From NCBI RefSeq assembly GCF_015690355.1, contig NZ_JADPRT010000023.1, positions 1 through 64,000 of the forward strand: a stretch of DNA of 64,000 bases, written 5' to 3'. The stretch comes from Streptacidiphilus fuscans (GTDB lineage: Bacteria; Actinomycetota; Actinomycetes; Streptomycetales; Streptomycetaceae). How positions within the stretch are numbered: the first letter of the stretch is position 1; each line of letters begins with the position of its first letter. The translations under genes were made by a program, and so were the position numbers. Below the pieces are notes generated by a model. The model was given only the letters and a program-made list of their open reading frames with translations. It was not told the DNA's origin and did not search any database. Below are positions 42,652-50,291 of the stretch, piece after piece.

Positions 42652-44096
42652 AGCTCTCCACACGGATAGCGCTGTCCGTCTCGCTGACCGTGCCGCTGCT
42701 GGTGCTGGCCGCCGGCGCGCTGCTGCTCGGCCTGGTCGGGCACGACATCACCCAGCAGCAGGACACCCGGCTGCGCACGCTCGCCGTCGCCGTCACGCCC
42801 GACGTGCGGTCGCTGCTCGCGGCGGACCGGGCGGGCCGCCCGAGGGCGGCCCAGAACCAGAACCGGCGCGTCCTCGACTCCGCGCTCGACTCCGGCGTCC
42901 TCGTCCTCGACCCGAACGGCACGACGGTGCTGAGCGGCGGCCCGCAACCCGGCCCGACGGTCGTGCTGCCCGCGCCGACCGGCCGCCCCGAGACGGTCGC
43001 CGGGTTCCACGCGCTGGGCGAGTCCCTCGCGCAGGGCGGCACGCTCTGGGTCTTCGCGCCGGTCAGCGCGGACAACGCGCAGCTCTCCGCGATCCGGGGC
43101 CGGGTACTGCTGGTCGCCCTGCTGGCGGCCCCGCTGGCCGGCCTGCTGACGCTGGCACTGGCCCGCCGCGCCACCCGCTCGCTGGGGACGCTGAGCGCCC
43201 AGGCCTCCGCCCTCGACCCGCGCGACGGCGCGGACTCGTTCCGGCACCGGACCTCCCATATCACCGAGGTCGACGACCTGGCCGCCGCGCTGAGCGCGGT
43301 CCTGTCCCGGTACGACCAGCAGGCGACCCGTACCGGCGAGGCCCTGGAGACCGCCCGCTCCTTCGCCTCCGCCGCCTCGCACGAGCTGCGCACGCCGCTG
43401 ATGTCCATGCAGACCAACCTCGACGTGCTGGCCACGCACGGCTCCGCCCTCGCTCCGGACGAGCGCGAGGAGATCGTCGCCGACCTGCGCGGCGAGCACG
43501 GGCGACTGCTGGAACTCCTCACCGCGCTGCGCACGTTGGCGCGCGGCGACCTGGTCGAGGCGGAGGCCTTCACCGACCTCGACTTCGGCGAGCTCGTCGA
43601 CTCCTGCGTCCAGGCGGTCGCGCGGAGCGCGCCGGAGGCACAGCTGATGCTGAGCGGCGGCTACGGCCTGCGGGTGCGTGCGTGGGAACCAGGCCTGAAG
43701 ATCCTGGTCACCAACCTGCTCACCAACGCGGTCGTCCACGGCCACGCGCCCGGCGAGGCCTCGCGGATCGCGGTGACCCTGACGGCGGCGCCGGAGGTCG
43801 ACGGCGGCCACGCGGTCCTGACGGTCGACGACTGGGGCCCCGGCATTCCGGCTTCCCGCCGCGGCGCGGTCTTCGACCGCTTCACCCGCGGCCAGGACAG
43901 CCCCGGCACGGGCCTCGGCCTCACCCTCGTCGCCCAGCAGACCGCCCTCCACGGCGGCACGATCACCATCTCCGAGGCCCCAGGCGGCCACGGCACCCGC
44001 TTCTGCCTGCGGCTGCCACTCAGCGGCACGCCGTTCCAGGAACCCACCCACCGCAACTGGCTGACGCAGACGCTGAACCTGAAGTTGATGGGGTAG
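42648..44096 (+). CDS. sensor histidine kinase
   Basis: A 482-residue membrane kinase, partner of the upstream response regulator (4-nt overlap). Membrane helices lie at about 10-30 and 145-165 and enclose an external sensor region of about 115 residues without known domains. A HAMP-like linker is followed by the phospho-acceptor helix ASAASHELRTPLMSMQTNLD and the ATPase domain: N box TNLLTNAVVHG, G1 VDDWGPGIP, G2 GTGLGLTLVAQQ. The signal is unknown. The C-terminal 25 residues extend past the ATPase domain. Confidence 0.93.
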   Translation: MKLSTRIALSVSLTVPLLVLAAGALLLGLVGHDITQQQDTRLRTLAVAVTPDVRSLLAADRAGRPRAAQNQNRRVLDSALDSGVLVLDPNGTTVLSGGPQPGPTVVLPAPTGRPETVAGFHALGESLAQGGTLWVFAPVSADNAQLSAIRGRVLLVALLAAPLAGLLTLALARRATRSLGTLSAQASALDPRDGADSFRHRTSHITEVDDLAAALSAVLSRYDQQATRTGEALETARSFASAASHELRTPLMSMQTNLDVLATHGSALAPDEREEIVADLRGEHGRLLELLTALRTLARGDLVEAEAFTDLDFGELVDSCVQAVARSAPEAQLMLSGGYGLRVRAWEPGLKILVTNLLTNAVVHGHAPGEASRIAVTLTAAPEVDGGHAVLTVDDWGPGIPASRRGAVFDRFTRGQDSPGTGLGLTLVAQQTALHGGTITISEAPGGHGTRFCLRLPLSGTPFQEPTHRNWLTQTLNLKLMG

Positions 44097-44340
44097 TTGC
44101 ACCGCCCAGGGGCGCGGGGCTCTGCCCACGTGCGGCTCCGCCGTGTAAGCGCGGCAGCTGAGCATTCGCTCCCGCAGGTGGTTGGACTATCCAGGGGCGC
44201 GGGGAACTGCGCGACAAGCCACCCGCGCAGGTGGAGCCCCGAACGTTCAGGGCCATCCGCATGTCAGTGGTTTCTCGCGCCCACGCGGCGGAGCCGCATA
44301 TCAGCAGAGCCCCGCGCCCCTGACGGAAGTGCAACGTCCC
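44097..44340. repeat. interspersed intergenic repeat, copy 7 (double)
   Basis: Two elements in a row. The first is short: CAGGGGCGCGGGGCTCTGCC with GTGCGGCTCCGCCGTGTAAG. The second is full length: CAGGGGCGCGGGGAACTGCG through CACGCGGCGGAGCCGCATAT to AGCCCCGCGCCCCTGACGG, closing GTGCAACGTCCC. It fills the whole gap between the histidine kinase stop and the mutY promoter. Confidence 0.85.
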
Positions 44341-44385
44341 GTCTGCGAATCGCCTGCTCCCCGCACGACTAAACTCCCACCCGCC

Positions 44386-45255
44386 ATGGAAAATCTGCAT
44401 CGCCCCGTCCTCGCCTGGTACTCCGCCTCCGCCAGGGACCTGCCCTGGCGCGCGCCGGAGGCGACTCCGTGGGCGGTCATGGTGAGTGAGTTCATGCTCC
44501 AGCAGACCCCCGTCAAGCGCGTCCTCCCCGTCTACGAGGAGTGGCTCCGTCGTTGGCCGACGCCCGCGGCGCTCGCCGCGGACGCGCCGGGAGAGGCCGT
44601 CCGGGCCTGGGGGCGGCTGGGCTACCCGCGCAGGGCGCTGCGTCTGCACGCAGCCGCGACGGCGATCCGGGACGAGCACGGCGGGGAGGTGCCGTCCTCG
44701 CACGCCGCGCTGCTCGCACTGCCGGGCGTCGGCGAGTACACCGCCGCCGCCGTCGCGTCGTTCGCGTTCCGGCAGCGGCACGCGGTGCTGGACACCAATG
44801 TGCGGCGGGTCTTCGCGCGGGCCGTGGACGGGCAGGAGTACCCGGCGAACGCCACCACCGCCGCCGAGCGCCGGACGGCGAACGCGCTGCTGCCGGACGA
44901 GCCGGAGACCGCCGCGACCTGGGCCGTCGCCGTGATGGAGCTGGGCGCGCTGGTCTGCACGGCGCGCAGCCCCGAGTGCGGCCGGTGCCCGATACGGAGC
45001 GACTGCGCCTGGCGGCAGGCCGGCAGCCCGCCGCACCAGGGTCCGGCCCGGCGCGGGCAGACGTACGCGGGGACCGACCGGCAGGTGCGCGGCAAGCTGC
45101 TGGCCGTCCTGCGCGAGGCCCACGACAGCGTCCCTCAAGCGGAACTGGACAAGGTGTGGGAGGACTCGGTCCAGCGCGCCCGCGCGTTGGACGGCCTGGT
45201 GGCGGACGGTCTGGTCGAGCCGGTCGCGCCCGGCGTCTACCGGCTCCCTCGCTGA
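44386..45255 (+). CDS. mutY: A/G-specific adenine glycosylase (MutY-type)
   Basis: A 289-residue base-excision repair enzyme that removes adenine opposite 8-oxoguanine. The catalytic Glu lies in VSEFMLQQTPVKRV, the helix-hairpin-helix in LPGVGEYTAAAVASFAF, and the catalytic Asp in VLDTNVRRVF. The 4Fe-4S ligands follow the Cx6Cx2Cx5C pattern in VCTARSPECGRCPIRSDC. Compared with E. coli MutY (350 residues), the C-terminal NUDIX-like domain that recognises 8-oxoG is absent; instead a short winged-helix-like tail (VPQAELDKVWEDSVQRARAL) is present, as in other actinobacteria. A TAAACT lies 10 nt before ATG 44386, with no ribosome site. Confidence 0.93.
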   Translation: MENLHRPVLAWYSASARDLPWRAPEATPWAVMVSEFMLQQTPVKRVLPVYEEWLRRWPTPAALAADAPGEAVRAWGRLGYPRRALRLHAAATAIRDEHGGEVPSSHAALLALPGVGEYTAAAVASFAFRQRHAVLDTNVRRVFARAVDGQEYPANATTAAERRTANALLPDEPETAATWAVAVMELGALVCTARSPECGRCPIRSDCAWRQAGSPPHQGPARRGQTYAGTDRQVRGKLLAVLREAHDSVPQAELDKVWEDSVQRARALDGLVADGLVEPVAPGVYRLPR

Positions 45256-45357
45256 CCTCGCTGAGCTCCCTGGCCTCGCTGTCCGACTGCGCCGCTTCCC
45301 GACTCCACTCCCCGCGTCGAACTCGCCGCGGCCCGCAGTACGATGAAACGGCAGCCT

Positions 45358-45377
45358 TACTTGCCGACCGGCTAGTA
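45358..45377. promoter_or_regulatory. TetR-type operator palindrome
   Basis: TACTTGCCG-AC-CGGCTAGTA: 9-bp arms around 2 nt with a single mismatch. It lies 147 nt before the TetR gene start, with a possible -10 (TAAGCT, 45395-45400) just downstream. TACTnGCCGACCGGCnAGTA-like sites are typical of TetR repressors of lipid and hydrocarbon genes, so autoregulation is likely. Confidence 0.7.
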
Positions 45378-45523
45378 CCGCCGCCCCGAGCACGCTAAGC
45401 TCGTGCCACGGGGGCAGTACCAACCGAACGGCCGCACGACTGCACCACCGCACACCTGCACCACGCACCCTGCAACAACTGCACAGCGCGGACGCACACA
45501 CTCACCGGCGGAGCGAGAGAGCC

Positions 45524-46135
45524 ATGACCAGCCAGACCCCCCGAGGCGACACCCGGGCGCGCATCCTCGACGTCGCGCTGGAGCTCTTCGTGGAACACGG
45601 CTACGACAAGACCTCGCTCCGGGAGATCGCCGACCGCCTGGGCGTCACCAAGGCGGCGCTGTACTACCACTTCCGCACCAAGGAGGACATCCTCGCGGGC
45701 ATCGTCGCCAACATGGCGGCCCCGATCGAGGAGGCCATCGCCTGGGGCGAGCAGCAGGAGTACAGCCCGGAGGTGCGCGACGCGATCCTGCGCCGCTTCG
45801 CCGAGGGCATGGCCGACCGGCAGCCGCTGCTGCGCTTCTTCCACGAGAACCAGCCCGCCATCCGGGAGCTGAACGCGGGCAACCAGTTCAAGGAGCGCAT
45901 GATCGCGCTCACGCGGCTGCTGCAGGGGCCGAACCCCAGCTACGAGGACCGGGTGCGGGCCGCCGTCGGGCTGATGACGATCAACGTGGCCGCCTTCGTC
46001 GCGGAGGCGCAGGCGTGCGAGGGAGACCCGCAGGACGTCGCGCCGCTGCCGGACCAGGCCGCCCGCCGCGACGTGGCGCTCCGCATCGCGCTGGACGTCG
46101 CCGACCGGATCGGCAAGACCCCGGCCGACGTCTGA
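45524..46135 (+). CDS. TetR/AcrR family transcriptional regulator
   Basis: A 203-residue one-component repressor. The N-terminal helix-turn-helix is typical: RARILDVALELFVEHGYDKT, then SLREIADRLGVTKAALYYHF and RTKEDIL. The helical ligand domain (about 70-200) is not similar to a named subgroup. ATG 45524 follows GGAGCGAGAG. A matching palindrome lies at 45358-45377. The two genes downstream on the same strand encode an aldehyde dehydrogenase and a diiron protein and are the most likely targets besides itself. The ligand may be a fatty acid, its CoA ester or a related aldehyde; this is inference. Confidence 0.92.
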   Translation: MTSQTPRGDTRARILDVALELFVEHGYDKTSLREIADRLGVTKAALYYHFRTKEDILAGIVANMAAPIEEAIAWGEQQEYSPEVRDAILRRFAEGMADRQPLLRFFHENQPAIRELNAGNQFKERMIALTRLLQGPNPSYEDRVRAAVGLMTINVAAFVAEAQACEGDPQDVAPLPDQAARRDVALRIALDVADRIGKTPADV

Positions 46136-46262
46136 GCCCGGCCGACGCCCGATCCCGCCAGGCTGAGCCCGCCAGAGCTCCAGGGCCTGCCGCGCCTGAG
46201 CTGCGGCTCCGGCCGCACGCGGTTACGGTCGAAGCAACACGCCGCCCCGCGTTGGAGCTTCC

Positions 46263-47825
46263 GTGACCCTCGCACCCAAACCCGGAACATCCTGGGACGC
46301 GACCTACGCGCGCTGCCTGGCCGCCGCCCCTGAGGCCTTCGCGGCCGACCGGCTGCGCAACCTGGTCCGTGGCGACTGGCACGCCGTCGGCGTCCCCGGC
46401 GAGCACACCACGCCGGTCGACGGGACGCCGATCCCCGGTCCGCCCCGGGTCGGCGTGGACGAGGCCCACGCGGCCGTCGACTTCGCGATCGCCGAGCACG
46501 CGCAGTGGTCCCGCGTCCCGCTGGACGTGCGACGCGAGCGGGTCGCCGCCGCCGTAGAGTCCCTCGCCGAGCACCGGGACCTGCTGGCGATGCTGCTGGT
46601 CTGGGAGATCGGCAAACCCTGGCGGTTGGCCTGCGCCGACGTGGACCGCTGCCTGGACGGGGCACGCTGGTACCTGGCCGAGATCGAGCGCCAGTTGGGC
46701 CTCGGCTCGGCGACGCCGCGCACGCCGCTGCCGGGTCCGGTCTCCAACATCGCCAGCTGGAACTACCCGATGAGCGTGCAGGTCCACGGCGAGCTGGTGC
46801 AACTGCTCGCCGGGAACGCGGTGGTGGCCAAGACACCGTCCCAGGGCGGCTTCCACTGCCTGACGTTGGCCCACGCGCTGATGCACCGGGCGGGGCTGCC
46901 GGTCACGCTGCTGTCCGGAACGGGCTCGCTGCTCGCCGACGCGCTGATCCGGGCGCCGGGGCTGGGCGCGCTCGCGTTCGTCGGCGGCCGGGCCAACGGC
47001 CGTCGGGCGGCCACGGCGCTGGCCGATCTGAACCGGCGTCACTTCCTGGAGCAGGAAGGCCTGAACACCTGGGGGATCTGGGAGTTCAGCGACTGGACGG
47101 CGCTGTCGGCGCATCTGCGCAAGGGCTTCGAGTACGCCAAGCAGCGCTGCACCGCCTATCCGCGCTACGTCGTGCAGCGGTCGCTCTTCCCGCAGTTCCT
47201 GGAAGCCTATCTGGCGGTCCTCGGCGGTCTGCGGTTCGGCCATCCGCTGGCCGTCGCCTCCCCGGACGATCCGCTGCCGGACCTGGACTTCGGGCCGGTC
47301 ATCCATGCGGCGAAGGCGGCCGAGCTGCGCGGCCAGTTCGACGAGGCGGTGGCCGGGTGCGCGATCCCGCTGCATCAGGGCTCCCTGGCCGACGGCGGGT
47401 TCCTGGACGGCCAGGACACCTCCGCCTACCTCGCGCCGGCCGCCGTGCTGTCGCCGCCCGCGAGCTGGTCGCTGCACCACAGCGAGCCGTTCGGGCCGCT
47501 GGACTCCATCGTGCTGGTCGACACCGAGGCCGAGCTGCTGGCCGCGATGAACGCTGGCAACGGATCGCTGGTGGCCAGCATCGCCACCGACGACCCGGAC
47601 TTCGCCGAGCGGATCGCGCCGGACCTGCTCGCGTTCAAGGTCGGCGTCAACAAGCCGCGTTCGCGCGGCGACCGCGCGGAGGTCTTCGGCGGCCTCGGGG
47701 CGTCCTGGAAGGGCGCGTTCGTCGGCGGCGACCTGCTCGTCCAGGCGGTCACCTACGGGCCGGGCGGCGCGGAGGAGAAGCTCTTCGGCAACTTCCCCGG
47801 CTACGCGCTCTACCCGGCGCGCTGA
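46263..47825 (+). CDS. aldehyde dehydrogenase family protein
   Basis: A 520-residue NAD(P)-dependent enzyme that oxidises or activates aldehydes to acids. Visible motifs: IASWNYPM (oxyanion Asn167), VVAKTPS (cofactor Lys190), LEQEGLN (general base Glu region, usual form LELGGKN), and the nucleophile Cys296 in AKQRCTAYP. HHSEPFGPLDSIVLVD is the C-terminal signature. The glycine pair in the base motif and the GSTxxG cofactor loop are altered (FVGGRANGRR), so cofactor use may be unusual. GTG 46263 has no strong ribosome site. Lies between the TetR gene and the diiron protein, all on one strand. Confidence 0.87.
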   Translation: MTLAPKPGTSWDATYARCLAAAPEAFAADRLRNLVRGDWHAVGVPGEHTTPVDGTPIPGPPRVGVDEAHAAVDFAIAEHAQWSRVPLDVRRERVAAAVESLAEHRDLLAMLLVWEIGKPWRLACADVDRCLDGARWYLAEIERQLGLGSATPRTPLPGPVSNIASWNYPMSVQVHGELVQLLAGNAVVAKTPSQGGFHCLTLAHALMHRAGLPVTLLSGTGSLLADALIRAPGLGALAFVGGRANGRRAATALADLNRRHFLEQEGLNTWGIWEFSDWTALSAHLRKGFEYAKQRCTAYPRYVVQRSLFPQFLEAYLAVLGGLRFGHPLAVASPDDPLPDLDFGPVIHAAKAAELRGQFDEAVAGCAIPLHQGSLADGGFLDGQDTSAYLAPAAVLSPPASWSLHHSEPFGPLDSIVLVDTEAELLAAMNAGNGSLVASIATDDPDFAERIAPDLLAFKVGVNKPRSRGDRAEVFGGLGASWKGAFVGGDLLVQAVTYGPGGAEEKLFGNFPGYALYPAR

Positions 47826-48003
47826 GCACCGCATTCGCACGCGAGCTCCCGACCTGGAACTCCCTTTATTCGACGGGATGTCAATAGCCAGTGGCCACAA
47901 GGTTCGTACCGAGCCAGGTGGTTCGGCGCTGTCCCCGACCGTGGTTGACCGGTTGGTAACACCATGTGACGCTCCTGCTGAGCCTGCGGCAAAGGAGCCA
48001 AGC

Positions 48004-49110
48004 ATGTCGACGAACGACCTCTACGCCACCCCGCCCACCGAGCAGCTGTGGACCGTTCCGGCCTCCGGCTCGGCACGTTTCAACTGGGAGTACGACGAGG
48101 GCCGGGAGCGGCTGCTCAACCTGTACCAGAAGGGCAAGGACAAGCAGTGGGACCAGGTCAAGCGGATCGACTGGTCCCTGGAGGTCGACCCGTACGACCC
48201 GCTGGGCGTCCCCGACGAGGCGATGACCCTCTACGGCACGCCCTACTGGGACAAGATGAGCGAGGCGAACAAGGCCGACATGCGCCGCCACTACGCCTCC
48301 TGGCAGTTCAGCCAGTTCCTCCACGGTGAGCAGGGCGCGATGGTCTGCGCGGCGCGCATCGTCGAGTCCGTGCCGGACATGGACGCCAAGTTCTACTCGG
48401 CGACGCAGACCATGGACGAGGCCCGTCACGTCGAGATCTACTCGCGCTTCCTGCACGAGAAGATCGGCATGCTCTACCCGATCAACGACAACCTGCAGTC
48501 GCTGCTCGGCGACACCCTGCGCGACTCCCGCTGGGACATGCCGTACCTCGGGATGCAGGTGCTGATCGAGGGCCTGGCCCTGGCTGCGTTCGGGATGCTG
48601 CGCGACACCACCACCAAGCCGCTGCCCAAGCAGCTGCTGGCCTACGTGATGCAGGACGAGGCCCGCCACGTGGCCTTCGGGCGGATGGCGCTGCGTGACT
48701 ACTACGCGCAGCTGACGGACGCCGAGCGGGCCGAGCGTGAGGAGTTCGTGATCGAGGGCTGCTACCTGATGCGCGACCGGCTGCGCGGCGTGGAGGTGCT
48801 GGAGCACTTCGGCATCCCGGCCAAGGACGCGGACGAGATCAGCGAGCAGAGCGAGTACCTGCAGTTCTTCCGCAAGCTGCTCTTCTCGCGGATCGTGCCG
48901 TGCGTCAAGGACATCGGCCTGTGGGGCCCGAAGCTCCAGCAGGCCTACGTCGACATGGGCGTCTTCGACCTCGGCGACTCCAACCTGGACCTGCTGATGC
49001 AGCAGGACGAGGAGATCGCCGAGAAGCTCGACGCCGAACGCTTCGCGGCGGAGGAGACGGCCCGTGTCGACGAGGTCAGCGAGGCGATGGCCCAGGGCGC
49101 GGAGGCCTGA
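48004..49110 (+). CDS. ferritin-like diiron protein (putative oxygenase or desaturase)
   Basis: A 368-residue all-helical protein with the classic two-fold diiron set: Glu109 (HGEQGA), Glu139-x-x-His142 (MDEARHVEIY), Glu189 (LIEGLALAAF) and Glu219-x-x-His222 (QDEARHVAFG). The spacing is that of ribonucleotide-reductase-like and AurF/fatty-acyl oxygenases. ATG 48004 follows AAAGGAGCCAAGC. It lies 178 nt after the aldehyde dehydrogenase gene and probably belongs to the TetR-controlled set. It could hydroxylate, desaturate or deformylate fatty substrates, or oxidise amines; the substrate is unknown. The last 50 residues are acidic and helical. Confidence 0.85.
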   Translation: MSTNDLYATPPTEQLWTVPASGSARFNWEYDEGRERLLNLYQKGKDKQWDQVKRIDWSLEVDPYDPLGVPDEAMTLYGTPYWDKMSEANKADMRRHYASWQFSQFLHGEQGAMVCAARIVESVPDMDAKFYSATQTMDEARHVEIYSRFLHEKIGMLYPINDNLQSLLGDTLRDSRWDMPYLGMQVLIEGLALAAFGMLRDTTTKPLPKQLLAYVMQDEARHVAFGRMALRDYYAQLTDAERAEREEFVIEGCYLMRDRLRGVEVLEHFGIPAKDADEISEQSEYLQFFRKLLFSRIVPCVKDIGLWGPKLQQAYVDMGVFDLGDSNLDLLMQQDEEIAEKLDAERFAAEETARVDEVSEAMAQGAEA

Positions 49111-49151
49111 GCGATCGCCTCGCGACCGCTGAATGGGGTGACCGGTGACCG

Positions 49152-50132
49152 TCAGCGGGTGACGGTCACCACGCGGTCCGCGGAGCTCGCGAACGGGTCG
49201 TACGAGGCCTCGACCGACACCGTGTCGCCCTTCCCGGCCCCGGCGTCCCAACCGGCCACCCGCACCCGGACGGTGTAGCTGACGGATGCGCCGTTCGCCC
49301 AGTGGGCCGGGATCGCGGGCAGCCCGGCGCTGTCGGTGCCGAGCGGCACCCAACGGCCGTTCTCCCACACGTCGTAGGCCAGGCTCGTGGTGAGCGGCAC
49401 GGACTCGTAGGACGTGGTCAGCAGTCCCGGCACGAGCGACTGCGCGACGGGCGCGCCGGTGCGGTTGGTGAGGGTGTAGCGCATCACCAGCGGCTGCGAG
49501 GCCGAGACGGCGCTGCCGCCGCCGGTCAGCGTCTGGACGATCGGACCGCCGGTCCTGGCCGTGCCGACCTGGAGGTCCACCTGCTTGGAGACGGTGGCCC
49601 CGCCGCCGATGGTGCCGACGTTGAAGCCGAGCAGCAGGCGGTCGTCGTTCACCGGCCAGGCCTTGCCGGCTGCCAGGGTGACCTTCCAGGTGTAGGTGGC
49701 GTGCGCGTGCAGCGTGAACGCGTCGCCGAACTGGCCGCCCTTGGGGTAGAACGACCCGAGCAGCCCGCCGTCCTGACCGCCGAACGTGAGCGCCGTGGCG
49801 GGCGCGTGCACGGGCGTCACACCCAGCGTCACCTGGCTGTCCCCCACCGGCAGCGCCCCGCGCGCCCCGCCGCCCAGCTCACTCCCGAACGCGACGTCGG
49901 TGCCGGAGGTGTTGGTGACCGACAGGTCGAACACCTCCGCCCGCCCACCCGGCATCAGCGGACCGGCCTGCATCCGACCCAACGTCAGCACCAGCGGGCT
50001 CTTCGCCCCGGCCCCCACCCCGGCCGGCGCCGCCTGCGCCACCCCGGGCAGAACGACGGCCGCAGCCGCGGCGACAACAGCAGCGGCCCCCGCAACAGCC
50101 TTGCGACGAGCGACCTTACGACGAGCGGACAT
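49152..50132 (-). CDS. secreted beta-rich protein, paralogue A of a NACHT-linked pair
   Basis: A 326-residue exported protein. Signal peptide: basic SARRKVARRKA and a long alanine/valine core ending near AQA. The mature part seems all-beta, in two halves: LSVTNTSGTDVAF, GSFYPKGGQFGDAFTLHAHA, TYTWKVTLAAGKAWPVNDD, then MRYTLTNRTGAPVAQSL and ASVSYTVRVRVAGW. It has no cysteine and no catalytic motif. It is clearly related to the gene at 53701-54660. Each copy is divergent from a protease-NACHT gene and shares a 36-nt intergenic motif. Unknown family; it may be a surface sensor or a target of the NACHT partner, which is inference from layout only. Confidence 0.8.
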   Translation of the reverse strand: MSARRKVARRKAVAGAAAVVAAAAAVVLPGVAQAAPAGVGAGAKSPLVLTLGRMQAGPLMPGGRAEVFDLSVTNTSGTDVAFGSELGGGARGALPVGDSQVTLGVTPVHAPATALTFGGQDGGLLGSFYPKGGQFGDAFTLHAHATYTWKVTLAAGKAWPVNDDRLLLGFNVGTIGGGATVSKQVDLQVGTARTGGPIVQTLTGGGSAVSASQPLVMRYTLTNRTGAPVAQSLVPGLLTTSYESVPLTTSLAYDVWENGRWVPLGTDSAGLPAIPAHWANGASVSYTVRVRVAGWDAGAGKGDTVSVEASYDPFASSADRVVTVTR

Positions 50133-50177
50133 GTCCCAACCCCCCACACCACGAGCACCTTCAGCGATCGCCCTCCC

Positions 50178-50213
50178 GGCGACACCTAGATCCTCGCGGA
50201 CGAACGGTTCGTG
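50178..50213. promoter_or_regulatory. conserved intergenic motif, cassette 1
   Basis: Starts GGCGACAC and ends GTG; 25 of 36 bases match the element at 54752-54787 without gaps, including GGCGACAC, ATC, GCG-N-ACG, CGGT and GTG. It lies 46 nt from the secreted gene start and 79 nt from the NACHT start. It may hold the promoters or a regulator site for both. Confidence 0.55.
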
Positions 50214-50291
50214 TCCGATCCCCGGAGTGTCATGGCTCTGCAACAGTCGGAACCGGCCCTGCGCGCAGGGCAGTTCAGGGATCATGCCGGT

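Noticed and set aside
41929-44096. The two-component system as CseB/CseC
   Set aside because: It has the right family types, but no sigE or cseA gene precedes it and the kinase sensor region does not show a recognisable CseC pattern.
47826-48003. A second TetR operator before the diiron gene
   Set aside because: GTTGACCGGTTGGTAAC has matching ends but does not fit the 45358-45377 palindrome.
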